A stretch of DNA of 64,000 nucleotides from Kribbella italica (GCF_014205135.1 NZ_JACHMY010000001.1:1-64000), one strand, 5' to 3'; positions 1-8,846 are shown, counted from the first letter of the stretch. The notes: generated by a model not told the origin, from the letters alone. Numbers and translations are program-made.

Positions 1-1858
1 CGGCGAAGACGGCGGCGAGCAGTAGACCCGCGCTGGTGATGACTCCGCCGGTCACGCGCAGCGCGGTGGCCATGCCTTGCCGGGTGCCGTCGGTGCGGGC
101 TTCTTCCCGCGCGCGGGTGCTGAGGAAGATGTTGTAGTCGACGCCGAGGGCGACCAGGAAGAGGAACGACAGCAGGATGACCGAGCCGTCGAGCGCCGGG
201 AAGTTCAGCAGGTGGTCGAACACCAGCCAGCTCGCGCCGAAGCTGGCGAAGAAGGACACGACCACGGTCAGCAGCAGGAGGATCGGCGCGAGGACGGATC
301 GCAGTACGGCGACCAGCACGGCGCCGACCAGGAGCAGGATCAGCGGCATGATGAGCAGCCGGTCACGCTGGTCGGCTTCCTGGACGTCGAGGCTTTCGGC
401 CGGCCCGCCACCGACCAGGACCTGGTCGCTGACCTGGTCGAGTTGACTGCGAAGGTTCCGGACCACGGAGATCGAGGCTTCGGTGCCGGGCTCGGACGAC
501 AGGATCACGTCGTACTCGGCCAGTTGGCTGTTGCGGCCGCCGGGCCGGACCTCGGCGACTCCGTCGACCTGCTGGATGGTCTGGGCGATTGCCTCCGCGT
601 CGTCGACCGGGCCGATCACCGTGATCGGCTCGGTGGCGCCGGCCGGGAAGGCTTCGGCGAGGATCTTGGCGCCGCTGACAGCTTCGGGCTCGACCCGGAA
701 CTGGTCGTTCTGGGCCAGGCCGGTGCGGACGCCGAAGGTCCCGGCGGCCATGCCGGCCAGCAGGAGGCCGGCCACCGTGAGGACGATCGCGGGCCGTCGA
801 GCCACCAGAACGCCGAGCCGTCCCCAGACCTTGCCCTCGGTCGCCGGATCGCCGACCCGGGGAACGAACGGCCAGAAGATCCTGCGGCCGAACAGCACCA
901 GCGCCGCGGGCAGCACGATCAGGCTCGAGACGATCGCCAGGACGATGCCGATGATGCAGCCGATGGCAATTCCCTGCAGGGTCTCGGTGCTGGCGAGCAG
1001 CAGCAGGGCCAGCGCACAGACGACGGTTCCGCCACTGGCCAGGATCGGCTCGGCCACTCGCCGTACGGCGATCCGCATCGCTTCCAAGGGGCGCTCTTCG
1101 GCCCGCAAGACCTCCCGGTAGCGCGCGATCAGCAGCAGCGCGTAGTCGGTCGCCGCGCCGAAGACCAGCACGCTGACGATCCCGGACACCTGTCCGCCGC
1201 CGGGGATGCCGAGCCGGGAGAGTAGCTGCTCCGAAAGCCCGGTGGTGACCTGCTCGGTGAGAGCGACCACGACCAACGGGATCAGAACCAGGCCGGGACT
1301 GCGGTAGGTGAGGAGTAGGAGTACCGCCACCACACAGGCCGTCACCAGGATGAGGCGCGTGTCCGCACCGTCGAAGACTCTGGTGAGGTCCGTGGTGAAG
1401 GCCGCCGGGCCGGTCACCGAGGCCTGCAGCCCGTCGGGCAGGCTCTTGAGATCGTCACGGAGCTTGTCCACTGTCTTGGACAGCTGCTCGTCATCGCCGC
1501 CGGGCAACGGCAGGACCGCGAGCCCGACCTTCCGGTCCTCGGAGAGCTGCACCGGTACTTTGACGCCGGCCGCGGCGGACGCTTCGCGGGAGGCGGCCTG
1601 GTCCGCCGCGGTCAGCACGCCCTGGTCCGGCCGGCTGAAGACGATCAGGGCCGAGGACTGGTCGGCGCCTGGAAGTTGCTCGCGCAACTGCTGGGCCTGC
1701 GCCGATTCGGCGGCCGAGGTGGACAGACCGGTCGCGGATCTGGGCTCGGCCTCCTCCGCGGCGGGACTCAGGAGGGTTAGCGTAGCCAGCGCCAAGCCGC
1801 CCAGCACCAACAGGGCGGCGACGCGTCGGGATCGCAGGAAGAAGCCTGAACCTGGCAC
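1..1858 (-). CDS. MmpL/RND-type membrane transporter, 3' end cut by the window edge
   Basis: This is an inner-membrane efflux or lipid export pump of the MMPL family, probably driven by the proton gradient. I chose the GTG start at 1858 because a GGAG ribosome binding site sits just upstream. The protein opens with a basic stretch and a hydrophobic helix (VAALLVLGGLALATLTLL), followed by an extracytoplasmic loop. Near the left edge it shows the second MMPL signature ALGVDYNIFLSTRAREEA, with the Asp-Tyr pair of the proton-relay helix. The gene runs off position 1, so its C-terminus is not visible. It is divergent from a MarR gene with operator-like palindromes between them, which suggests repression by that MarR and induction by a small-molecule ligand. 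The substrate cannot be told from sequence. Confidence 0.9.
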   Translation of the reverse strand, partial: MPGSGFFLRSRRVAALLVLGGLALATLTLLSPAAEEAEPRSATGLSTSAAESAQAQQLREQLPGADQSSALIVFSRPDQGVLTAADQAASREASAAAGVKVPVQLSEDRKVGLAVLPLPGGDDEQLSKTVDKLRDDLKSLPDGLQASVTGPAAFTTDLTRVFDGADTRLILVTACVVAVLLLLTYRSPGLVLIPLVVVALTEQVTTGLSEQLLSRLGIPGGGQVSGIVSVLVFGAATDYALLLIARYREVLRAEERPLEAMRIAVRRVAEPILASGGTVVCALALLLLASTETLQGIAIGCIIGIVLAIVSSLIVLPAALVLFGRRIFWPFVPRVGDPATEGKVWGRLGVLVARRPAIVLTVAGLLLAGMAAGTFGVRTGLAQNDQFRVEPEAVSGAKILAEAFPAGATEPITVIGPVDDAEAIAQTIQQVDGVAEVRPGGRNSQLAEYDVILSSEPGTEASISVVRNLRSQLDQVSDQVLVGGGPAESLDVQEADQRDRLLIMPLILLLVGAVLVAVLRSVLAPILLLLTVVVSFFASFGASWLVFDHLLNFPALDGSVILLSFLFLVALGVDYNIFLSTRAREEARTDGTRQGMATALRVTGGVITSAGLLLAAVFA

Positions 1859-1883
1859 GGGAACTCCTCGGCAGCTGCTGAAG

Positions 1884-1914
1884 ACTCGATAAACGAGTAT
1901 CTTGGCAATCAAGA
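1884..1914. promoter_or_regulatory. Two palindromes in the MmpL/MarR divergent promoter, likely MarR operators
   Basis: Two perfect inverted repeats lie back to back: ACTCG-N5-CGAGT at 1884-1898 and TCTTG-N5-CAAGA at 1900-1914. The second looks like the half-site arrangement MarR-family dimers use. Both lie between the GTG of the pump (1858) and the GTG of the MarR gene (1929), so binding could block both promoters. Confidence 0.6.
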
Positions 1915-1928
1915 CATTAGGAGATGGA

Positions 1929-2474
1929 GTGACTGAAGGCAAGCCGGGTGCTGAGGCCGCCGGTGGACGGGACGAACTCGTCGGTCTGGTCCAGACGCTC
2001 GTGGCCGAGGGCCAGCGGATCGGTCACGCCTTCGCTCAGCGCCACGGGATCCACGGCACCGATGTCGAGGCCCTGATCCGGATCCTGGTCGCGCCCGCCG
2101 AGACGCCGATGACCGCGGGCGCCCTGGCCGCCGAGCTCGGCCTGACGACCGGGACCGTCACCACCTTGCTGGACCGTCTCGAACGCGACGGTCATGTCCG
2201 CCGGGAGCGCGACCCTACCGACCGTCGCCGGGTCATCGTCCGGTACGCCGAGCCGGGGCTGGAGCTCGCCGGTCAGTTCTTCACCCCACTGGGACGCCAC
2301 CACCGGGCGGCCACCGCGGCGTTCACGCGAGAGGACCTGGACGTCGTGAAGCGTTACCTCGCGGCCACCATCGCGTCGTACCGGGCTTATCGGGAAGAGC
2401 TCGACGACGAGATGCGGCATCGTCCGCGGCCGGCCTCAGCCGGGAAGCGTTCCCCGGATGATGCTGGCGCGTGA
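1929..2474 (+). CDS. MarR family transcriptional regulator
   Basis: This is a winged-helix dimeric repressor, about 181 residues. I chose GTG 1929 because AGGAG ends five bases upstream; an upstream in-frame TTG at 1902 would place the start inside the second palindrome. The DNA-binding core is clear: a recognition helix in GLTTGTVTTLLDRLERDGHV, followed by a wing containing the typical RERDPTDRRRVIV. The gene is divergent from the MmpL pump, which is the usual arrangement for a MarR that represses its neighbouring exporter and itself. Its 3' end overlaps the convergent anti-sigma gene by 39 bases. Confidence 0.9.
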   Translation: MTEGKPGAEAAGGRDELVGLVQTLVAEGQRIGHAFAQRHGIHGTDVEALIRILVAPAETPMTAGALAAELGLTTGTVTTLLDRLERDGHVRRERDPTDRRRVIVRYAEPGLELAGQFFTPLGRHHRAATAAFTREDLDVVKRYLAATIASYRAYREELDDEMRHRPRPASAGKRSPDDAGA

Positions 2475-3212
2475 ATGTTCGGGATTGCCGTCGTTCGGCT
2501 CCAGTGAGATGTCGACGATCCGATAGCCCTGCTGGGTCAGGTCCTGGGGGATCGTGAAGGTCCCACCGGTCTGCGGATTGAGGACGCCGAGCGAGACCAT
2601 TCGCTTGCCGTCTTCGTTGATCATCCAGACCTCGTAGAAGCCCTGACCGGCGCCCAGCCCCGAAGCTTCGACCTTGAGGCGGTCGCCGCTGTTCTCCTGG
2701 ATCAGGTCGGCGTTGCCGTCGCCGGACTGGCCGGCGACTGGCGTCAGCCTGATCATGGTCTCGGCCACTGGGGCTTTGGTGTCGTCACGGGTTGCCAGCA
2801 GCGTGCCGGCAACCCCGGCGCCGGCTCCCAGGACGGCAGCGACCGTCGCGGCGACAGCCAAGGCCCTCCACCGAAAGCGCCGGACCTCGGGATGCCCTGC
2901 GGGCGACGGGTTCGTGCGCTCGGGCGAAGCCGGACGGAGCGCAGTCGGTTCCTGCTGTCCGTCCTCGCGAAGGTCGGTGCCAGGAACCGGTCCGGTCTCC
3001 AGGCCCAGCTCGGCGTTGATCTGACCCCACAGCTCGCTCGGTGGCTGCTCGAGCCGAGGCAGCCGCTTGCTGAGCCGGGCGATCTCCTGCAGCTCCGCAT
3101 AGCTCTCGCGGCACCGGGCGCAGAGCTGGAGATGAGTGGCGGCGGCGGTGTCCGGTGTCTGGTCGTCGAGGACCCACTGGGCGAGCTGCTCGTCCTCAAG
3201 ATGCGTCGTCAC
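2436..3212 (-). CDS. Anti-sigma factor, RskA type
   Basis: This 258-residue membrane protein should hold the adjacent ECF sigma factor inactive. The cytoplasmic N-terminus has a zinc anti-sigma motif, His27-x3-Cys31-x2-Cys34. A single membrane helix follows at about residues 115-138 (ALAVAATVAAVLGAGAGVAG). The extracytoplasmic C-terminal half matches the RskA domain, including GFYEVWMIN and ISLEPNDGNPEHS. The ATG lies inside the end of the sigma gene (17-base overlap), so the two are probably translationally coupled at a fixed ratio. Family knowledge says release occurs by regulated proteolysis after an envelope signal; the signal is unknown here. Confidence 0.92.
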   Translation of the reverse strand: MTTHLEDEQLAQWVLDDQTPDTAAATHLQLCARCRESYAELQEIARLSKRLPRLEQPPSELWGQINAELGLETGPVPGTDLREDGQQEPTALRPASPERTNPSPAGHPEVRRFRWRALAVAATVAAVLGAGAGVAGTLLATRDDTKAPVAETMIRLTPVAGQSGDGNADLIQENSGDRLKVEASGLGAGQGFYEVWMINEDGKRMVSLGVLNPQTGGTFTIPQDLTQQGYRIVDISLEPNDGNPEHSRASIIRGTLPG

Positions 3213-3771
3213 CCTTCACCTCCTTCAGTCGGTCGCGCAGTTGCAGCAGGCCCCGCCGTACGTGACTCTTGACGGTGCCGAGCGGCAGGGCCAGTTGGTC
3301 GGCGATCTGCGGATATGCCTGGTCTTCGTAGAAGGCGAGCCAAAGGATGGTTCGTCGTGGGTCATCGATCTTGGCCAGTTCGTCGGCGAGCAGGACCCGA
3401 TCCACCGTGTCCTGATCGACCTGGTCCGCCGCGGCCTCGCTGTTCACGAGCGCCGCGGCGGCTTCGGTGTTGCGGTGGTCGCGACTTCGGGCGGACATCC
3501 GGTCGGCGATCCGGTGCCGTGTGATTCCGGTCAACCAGGCGCCGAACTGGCCGGTCGCGGGATCGAACGTCGCGCGGCTCCGCCAGGCCGAGACGAAGAC
3601 CTGCTGGGTGATGTCCTCGGCGTCGGTGCGGTTGCCGAGCGCTTTGAACGCAAGGGTGAACACCAGGGCCGACCATTGCCGGTAGGCATCGGCGAGACTC
3701 TCCTCGCGACCCTCCGCGAAGGCCTTCGCGATGTCACTCGGCGAAGGTGAACCCGCGGCACTTGTGCTCAC
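3196..3771 (-). CDS. ECF RNA polymerase sigma factor, SigK-like
   Basis: This protein of about 191 residues contains sigma region 2 (from ADAYRQWSALVFTLAFKALG through the DAEDITQQVF core) and region 4 (RRTILWLAFYEDQAYPQIAD, then LPLGTVKSHVRRGLLQLRDRL). No other sigma regions are present, as expected for the ECF group. I chose GTG 3771; the open frame extends upstream to 4650 but that part is antisense to the sortase gene and not protein-like. The gene is followed by its anti-sigma factor in a 17-base overlap. Upstream on the same strand lie a sortase and a DUF4397 protein, which are plausible targets of the sigma factor by analogy with SigK loci that control neighbouring secreted proteins. 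Confidence 0.92.
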   Translation of the reverse strand: MSTSAAGSPSPSDIAKAFAEGREESLADAYRQWSALVFTLAFKALGNRTDAEDITQQVFVSAWRSRATFDPATGQFGAWLTGITRHRIADRMSARSRDHRNTEAAAALVNSEAAADQVDQDTVDRVLLADELAKIDDPRRTILWLAFYEDQAYPQIADQLALPLGTVKSHVRRGLLQLRDRLKEVKGDDAS

Positions 3772-3896
3772 GGCCGGAACTCTAGCGAACTCCGTGGGCG
3801 AGTGCCGTCCGTTCGAGCGAAAGGTCACCGGGACCGCCTGTGCACTGGGTTCACTGTTGCCCTGACTCCTGCCAACGGGGGCTCGATCTTTTGCGT

Positions 3897-4580
3897 TCAG
3901 ACTGGTACGGCGGTGACGACCAGGTTGTCGCGGTAACCACCTCCGTTGCGGTCGTAGGGCCCACCGCAGGTGACGATCCGCAGCCGGGGTTCGCTGCCGC
4001 GGTCGAAGACCTGGCCGAGGGCCAGTGCGGTCTTGCGGACATCTTCCACCTTCTCCACCCGGTAGGTCGCGACGGAGTTGTTGCTCGACCGGACGGTGAT
4101 CGAGTCCCCGGGCTCGAGTTTGCTGAGCCGGACGAGAGGTCCCTTGCCGAACTCCTTGCTGTCGAGATGGCCCCCGAGTACTACCGAGCCGCGCTGGTCG
4201 CCGGGTGCGGGACCGAACCGGTACCAGCCGATGGTGTTCGGGTTCGGGGGGAGCTCCATCTGCCCGTCCTTCGCGACGCCCACGGCGAGTACCGGGATGT
4301 CGAGATCGGCTGAGCCGATCTGCAGGCGGTTGGGCTGAGGACCCTCGGTGAGCGTCGGCAGCTGGGCTGCCTTCGTGCCGATGCCCGAGGGACTGCGGGG
4401 AGCGGACGGGGTCGCGGACGGGCGAGGGCTGGGGGGTGAATCTCCCACCGCCGGTCCGGAGGACTCCGCCCGCTCGTTCGGGGCAGCCGTCGCGCCTGAG
4501 TCGGAAGTTCCGCAGCCGATCAGCAGCGGGGCGGCCAGTGCGGCCATCGCGAGGATGGCCGCACCACGAACGCGAATCAC
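3897..4580 (-). CDS. Class F sortase
   Basis: This is a cysteine transpeptidase of the actinobacterial class F group, 227 residues, working outside the membrane. The N-terminus has a hydrophobic segment ending in a lipobox-like LLIGC, then a Pro/Ser/Ala-rich linker, then the sortase barrel. Catalytic elements are visible: His in VVLGGHLDSKEF, Cys in IVTCGGPYD, and the late Arg in GGGYRDNLVV. The GTG start overlaps the stop of the DUF4397 gene (GTGA), which indicates coupled translation and suggests that protein may be its partner. No LPxTG-type tail is seen in the partner, so the substrate is uncertain. Confidence 0.9.
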   Translation of the reverse strand: MIRVRGAAILAMAALAAPLLIGCGTSDSGATAAPNERAESSGPAVGDSPPSPRPSATPSAPRSPSGIGTKAAQLPTLTEGPQPNRLQIGSADLDIPVLAVGVAKDGQMELPPNPNTIGWYRFGPAPGDQRGSVVLGGHLDSKEFGKGPLVRLSKLEPGDSITVRSSNNSVATYRVEKVEDVRKTALALGQVFDRGSEPRLRIVTCGGPYDRNGGGYRDNLVVTAVPV

Positions 4581-5407
4581 GACCGCGCACGCCCCCGAAC
4601 TGCCGCCGTACCGGTCGCGAGGACACCGAGGGCAACCAGTCCGAGCGCACCCATCAGCCACACCGGGACACCGATCTCGGCGGCCTGACCGCCGGTGCCG
4701 CCCGGGATGCCGCTCGGGTTGCCGTGCAGCCCGGAGATGGTCTGGACGGCGAGCTTCAGGTTCTTGCCGGACGCGCTGCCCCAGGCGTACACGATCGTGT
4801 TCGTGCCTTCCTTGAGGTTCAGGTCGGCGGGGCCGATCGCGACGGTCGACGTACCGGCGAGCGTGACGTCGGCCTTGACCGTGCCGGCCGGCAGATCGGC
4901 CTTCGCCTCCTTGGGGTTCGTCAGCCCCTTGAAGACCGGCTCGCCACCGGCGCGGACGTCGACGGCGGGCGCCGCGGCGTCGTGCCGAACGGTCACCCGG
5001 GCCTTGCCGGCGCCGAGCTTCGACGTGTCGTTCACGTACGGCGTGAGGACCGGCTTGCCGGCCGCGCTCAGGTGGGCGACGACGGTGATGTTGGCGCCAC
5101 CGGGGACCTCGACGTTGTTCGCCTGGATGACGGCCGCGCCGCCCGCACCGGCACCGGCCGCGGTCACTTTGAGGTCGTAGGTGCCTTCGGGCAGCTTGAC
5201 CGGGTCGGTGAGCGTGCCGGGCTTGAAGTCCGTCAGCAGCGCCTTGCCGTTGGCATAGACGTCGACGGTCGGACCGGGCACCGCGTGCAGCACCGACACC
5301 GTGGCATTGGCGGTCGGCTTGGCCTGCGCACTTCCTGCGGCGGCCACAGGGACCCCGGCCGCCAGCAGGCTGGTGGCGACCAGAGCAGTGACTCGACGGA
5401 TTGACAT
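4577..5407 (-). CDS. Secreted DUF4397-domain protein with C-terminal membrane anchor
   Basis: This 276-residue exported protein has a signal peptide (residues 1-29, ending AGSAQA) and two consecutive DUF4397 beta-domains. One begins VSVLHAVPGPTVDVYANG and the other VTVRHDAAAPAVDVRAGG. Near residue 255 comes a membrane helix (VWLMGALGLVALGVLATG) followed by a short basic tail, so the protein is tethered to the membrane. A strong TAGGAGGG ribosome binding site precedes the ATG. The gene overlaps the sortase downstream. Its function is unknown; DUF4397 proteins are typically surface-exposed. Confidence 0.88.
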   Translation of the reverse strand: MSIRRVTALVATSLLAAGVPVAAAGSAQAKPTANATVSVLHAVPGPTVDVYANGKALLTDFKPGTLTDPVKLPEGTYDLKVTAAGAGAGGAAVIQANNVEVPGGANITVVAHLSAAGKPVLTPYVNDTSKLGAGKARVTVRHDAAAPAVDVRAGGEPVFKGLTNPKEAKADLPAGTVKADVTLAGTSTVAIGPADLNLKEGTNTIVYAWGSASGKNLKLAVQTISGLHGNPSGIPGGTGGQAAEIGVPVWLMGALGLVALGVLATGTAAVRGRARS

Positions 5408-6039
5408 GGAACCCTCCTACGGAATGGGTGTTCTTGTACCTCTCTTCCGGTCCAACCCCTTGAATGGATGCGCCGAACAGCGCGAAACTGGCCGACTCAG
5501 AGCCTTGTGCGAGCAGTCGTGCTGAACATTCGTCCGCGCAGGGCGTCCGAGGAGGCGCAGCATGTTGCCCGTTGCCGTTGCTCGCGAATACGGGCGCCGC
5601 TGTGGAGGAGCCGCTACGCCTGTGGCCGACCATGCTGATCGTCCTGCGGGAAGCTCGGCGCGAGACGGCGCGGAGGGGGCGGATCGCTCCAGCCAGCAAT
5701 CAGTTCGCCATCGTCAGCTCGGTCTTCCATCGAGACGCTCGACTACGCCGACAGCTTCCTCCGCGACATCTGACTGGATGAGCGCTCGGACGGCGACTGG
5801 CCGCTGCTCCCTTTCAGTGCTGGACCGGCAGTCTGCCCAGGTCGCAAGTCGTCCTACTGATTACCAGCGCGGCGGCTAGCCGTGCGCTGTCGCGCTACGC
5901 CCTCGCCGGGGGCTCGCGGACGCGCGACATCCTCACCCCATCACGTTTGCCGACGACATTCGACCACGCGTCGATCCGCATCGGCTTCGCGCCCACGGAC
6001 AGCGATGGATGAGATCCGCGGAGCTGGGCTGACGCGAGA
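5408..6039. other. Intergenic stretch without a supported gene
   Basis: This 630-base stretch should contain the promoter of the DUF4397 gene near its left end. Open frames run through it on both strands, but none has coherent protein-like composition, a good start or a recognisable motif. I see no RNA gene or strong hairpin in it. Confidence 0.5.
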
Positions 6040-6372
6040 TCAGGCGACCGGATCGTGACCCCAGTTCATCAAGGAGTAGCGCCAGTCGGTGTTCGAGACG
6101 TCGCCGGAGGGACGCTGCTTGGTGTGGCGGTGGACGTAGCCAACGACCTGGCGCATATGTGCGTAGTCGCTGTCGCTGAGATCGGCCTTGTGGGTACCGA
6201 GAAGTTCGATGATTCGCCGACCACTGCGATGACCAACCGACTCCGAGCCGTCGCTGGCCTTCTGGCCGACGCGCTTGGAATCATCGGCATTCAGCCATTT
6301 GTCCAGCTGCTGCGGACTCATGTTCACCACGTCCCGGAACTCGCGATACGTTTCGTCCTCGTCCTCGGTCAC
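6040..6372 (-). CDS. DUF3140 family small protein
   Basis: This 110-residue soluble protein matches DUF3140: it opens with a NMSPQQLDKWL helix, continues with SVGHRSGRRIIELLGTHKADLSDSDYAHMRQVVGYVHRH, and ends in WRYSLMNWGHDP. The motif order and length are those of the family. Its ATG overlaps the stop of the DUF2945 gene upstream (ATGA), so the two form an operon. The DUF3140/DUF2945 pairing is common in actinomycetes, but the biochemical role is unknown. Confidence 0.85.
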   Translation of the reverse strand: MTEDEDETYREFRDVVNMSPQQLDKWLNADDSKRVGQKASDGSESVGHRSGRRIIELLGTHKADLSDSDYAHMRQVVGYVHRHTKQRPSGDVSNTDWRYSLMNWGHDPVA

Positions 6373-6596
6373 GAGGACTTGTTCCCTCCCCGGCGCAACG
6401 CCGACGGCTTGTGAACTGCGGTGTTGCCGGACTTGTCACTACGAACCAGGTACTGCGGCTCCTCAGGTGACGCGTCCACCGTCCGCCCTCCCGCCTGGGT
6501 TCGCTCGGTGATCTTGCGCTCGACCGTGCCGTGCGCTGTTCCGCCGTGGCTGTCCCACTCGACGACATCGCCCTTGCTGAAGGTTTGCCCGCTCAC
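6369..6596 (-). CDS. DUF2945 (Tudor-like) small protein
   Basis: This 75-residue protein has the DUF2945 fold signature: GDVVEWDSHGGTAHGTVERK at the N-terminus and a short beta-rich middle ending YLVRSDKSGNTAVHKPSAL. Such proteins are small SH3/Tudor-like barrels of unknown role. The first gene of a two-gene operon, it is translationally coupled to the DUF3140 gene by a four-base overlap. Confidence 0.85.
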   Translation of the reverse strand: MSGQTFSKGDVVEWDSHGGTAHGTVERKITERTQAGGRTVDASPEEPQYLVRSDKSGNTAVHKPSALRRGGNKSS

Positions 6597-6737
6597 GATT
6601 CCACCTTTTGTCGATGATCAGTGAAACCATCGGTACCCGCTCGAACTACGGACAATCGGTTGGTGTCCCAGGCAGGCAGGCAGCCGGCTGGTTGTACCGG
6701 CCACCCTGATCGTCCGCGAGTCGGCCTGATCAGTCGT

Positions 6738-7253
6738 TCAGTCGCCGAACTCGATGTCCTCGAAGAGGGTCCAGGGACCGCCCAGGTAGTTCCAGACCGA
6801 CCATCCGGTCGCCAGCGCTGTCGGCCAGTGCTGCGTGCGATTGAGCTGGATGTGGAGCTGCCGGGCGATCGCAGGGTTCACCTTGTTCTGAACGGTGATG
6901 TGCGGCCGGAAAGGCTGCTGGTCCTGCGGGATGAGCCAGTTCCACCAGCGCCGGGCCAGTTTGCGATGGAGTCCGTCCAGGTACGGCGACCGGACGTCGA
7001 CCGCAACTCCACGCCCCAGAAATCGCGAATGGCTGAAGGCGACGTCGAACGGCGACGGACGTAGTTCGCAAAGATCGGCGAGGATGTCGGCAGAGCGTTC
7101 GGCCGGTAGCCGGTGGAAGAGGGTGAGATGGGCTCCGACTCGATTGAGTCGAGCCGGGTAGTGCTGTCGCCGTAACTCGTCGAAGATCGCCGTGCTGTAC
7201 TCGTCGAGGCGCAGGGTGACGACCAGTGGGGGATCACGGGGCGGTGCTTCCAC
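6738..7253 (-). CDS. 2H phosphoesterase (2'-5' RNA ligase-like)
   Basis: This protein of about 171 residues carries the two HxTx motifs that define 2H phosphoesterases: HLTL in the N-terminal half and HITV in the C-terminal half. Family members hydrolyse or form 2'-5' or cyclic phosphodiester bonds in RNA or nucleotides; the exact substrate here is unknown. I chose GTG 7253 because AGGAG lies five bases upstream; a TTG at 7271 is an alternative. The start lies inside the 3' end of the photolyase gene (20-base overlap), so the two are co-transcribed, hinting at a shared nucleic-acid repair role. Confidence 0.85.
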   Translation of the reverse strand: MEAPPRDPPLVVTLRLDEYSTAIFDELRRQHYPARLNRVGAHLTLFHRLPAERSADILADLCELRPSPFDVAFSHSRFLGRGVAVDVRSPYLDGLHRKLARRWWNWLIPQDQQPFRPHITVQNKVNPAIARQLHIQLNRTQHWPTALATGWSVWNYLGGPWTLFEDIEFGD

Positions 7254-8712
7254 GGCTCTCCTCTTGATCAACGAGTTCGGGCAGGTCCTTGAGGCGGGTG
7301 CGGGCGGTGAGTTGCCGGGCGATGCGTTGGTTGCCCTGGAGGCGGTCGGCGTTGCGGTCGAGGAACCACCAGTAGCCGGCGGTGAAGGGGCAGGCGTCGG
7401 GGCCGATGCGGAGGCGGGGGTTGTAGCGGCAGTCGCCGCAGTAGTCGCTCATCTTGTCGATGTAGGCGCCGCCGGCGGCGTACGGCTTGGTGGCGAGCAG
7501 GCCGCCGTCGGCGTACTGGGACATGCCGACGACGTTGGCGACCATCACCCAGTCGTAGCCGTCGACGAAGCAGCGGTGGAACCAGTCGGTGACCTGGTCG
7601 GGGCGCCAGCCGCGTTGCATGGCGTAGTTGCCGAGCACCATGAGCCGGGGGATGTGGTGGACCCAGCCGTGTTCGCGGACGCCACGCAGGACCTCGGACA
7701 GGCAGCGGGCCTCGACGGCGCCGCCGGCGTCGAGGTCGGTGAACCAGTCGGGGAGTTGCCGGCGGGCCTGCAGCTTGTTGCTGCGGCGGTAGTCGTCGCC
7801 GAAGTGCCAGTACAGGTGCCACATGTAGTCGCGCCAGCCGATCAGCTGGCGGACGAACCCCTCGACCGAGGCCAGTGGCGCGTCGCCGGTGCGGTAGGCG
7901 TCCTCGGCGCGCTCGACGACCTCCACCGGGTCGAGCAGGCCGAGGTTGATCGGTGCCGACAGCAACGAGTGGGCCATCCAGTCGTCCGCGGTGAGCATCG
8001 CGTCCTCGTGCGGACCGAAGCCCGGCAGGCGGTGCTCGACGAAGTCGCGCAGGGCGTGCAACGCCTCCCGGCGGGTCACCGCGAACCGACGAGGACCGTC
8101 GTCGCCGACGAAGCTGACGTCACCGTCGCGCTGCCAGCGGTCGAGATCGGCGCGGACCTCCTCGTCGATCTCGTCCTCGGTGGGCCACCACGGTTCCGCC
8201 GTACCGAGCCTCGGTTGCTTCGGAGGTGCTTCGCGGTTGTCGTGATCGAAGTTCCAGCGGCCGCCGGCCGGGTTCGAACCGTCCATCAGGACGTCGAGCC
8301 GGACGCGGGCCTCGCGGTAGAAGTCCTCCATCAGCAGCCGCTTCGCGCCGCGCCGGCCGGCCCAGTCCTCGAAGTCCTCGCGGCTGGTGGAGAACCCCCG
8401 CGCCGCGAGGACCTCGACGCGCTCGAGGCCACGGACGAACCGGTCCGCGGCGTACGTCGTCGGCGCGCAGACGCTGAGCTCGCCGCGGACCCGTTCGAGC
8501 GCCTCCCGGTAGGTGTCCGCGCGTTCGAACCGGACCTGGTCGCCGAGTTCGGCCGCGCGGTGCCGTAACGCGGACAGCACCAGATGGGCCTTCTGACGGT
8601 GGAACGTCTTCCGGGCGAAGACCGCTCTGGACTCGATCAGCAGTACCGGCTGGTCACAGTGGTCCAGGAAGTGTGGACCGAGCTGATCCGCGAACAACCA
8701 TCGACGCTTCAT
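7234..8712 (-). CDS. Iron-sulfur bacterial (6-4) photolyase / cryptochrome, PhrB type
   Basis: This 492-residue flavoprotein of the FeS-BCP photolyase branch should repair UV (6-4) photoproducts with light energy. The N-terminal Rossmann domain starts RRWLFADQLGPHF. The C-terminal FAD domain contains WHLYWHFGDDYRRSN, HHIPRLMVLGNYAMQRGW and the signature MSQYADGG. Four Cys that would bind the [4Fe-4S] cluster are present: one in ARCLSEV, then 88 residues later the set C-x2-C-x12-C (YCGDCRY ... ACPF). From memory this is the spacing in Agrobacterium PhrB. I chose ATG 8712 (MKRRWLF) over a longer open frame. A 2H phosphoesterase gene follows in overlap. Confidence 0.93.
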   Translation of the reverse strand: MKRRWLFADQLGPHFLDHCDQPVLLIESRAVFARKTFHRQKAHLVLSALRHRAAELGDQVRFERADTYREALERVRGELSVCAPTTYAADRFVRGLERVEVLAARGFSTSREDFEDWAGRRGAKRLLMEDFYREARVRLDVLMDGSNPAGGRWNFDHDNREAPPKQPRLGTAEPWWPTEDEIDEEVRADLDRWQRDGDVSFVGDDGPRRFAVTRREALHALRDFVEHRLPGFGPHEDAMLTADDWMAHSLLSAPINLGLLDPVEVVERAEDAYRTGDAPLASVEGFVRQLIGWRDYMWHLYWHFGDDYRRSNKLQARRQLPDWFTDLDAGGAVEARCLSEVLRGVREHGWVHHIPRLMVLGNYAMQRGWRPDQVTDWFHRCFVDGYDWVMVANVVGMSQYADGGLLATKPYAAGGAYIDKMSDYCGDCRYNPRLRIGPDACPFTAGYWWFLDRNADRLQGNQRIARQLTARTRLKDLPELVDQEESRGSTAP

Positions 8713-8846
8713 GGCTGGACGGTACCCAATGCACAGCGCTGCCGCTTCACGCTCCCGTCTCGGTCCTTGCACCACTCAAGGCGGACGACCGGAGACCCTA
8801 ACCTCGGCGTTTCACGGAAATTGGTGCGACACGTGATGTGAAGAGG

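Noticed and set aside
77..1225. Long plus-strand open frames opposite the MmpL gene
   Set aside because: Their composition is typical of antisense frames in high-GC genes, and the minus strand encodes a clear MMPL protein.
3897..5699. A 600-codon minus-strand frame covering the sortase and the DUF4397 region
   Set aside because: Only its last 227 codons are the sortase; the upstream part lies antisense or out of frame over the DUF4397 gene, which has its own start and ribosome binding site.
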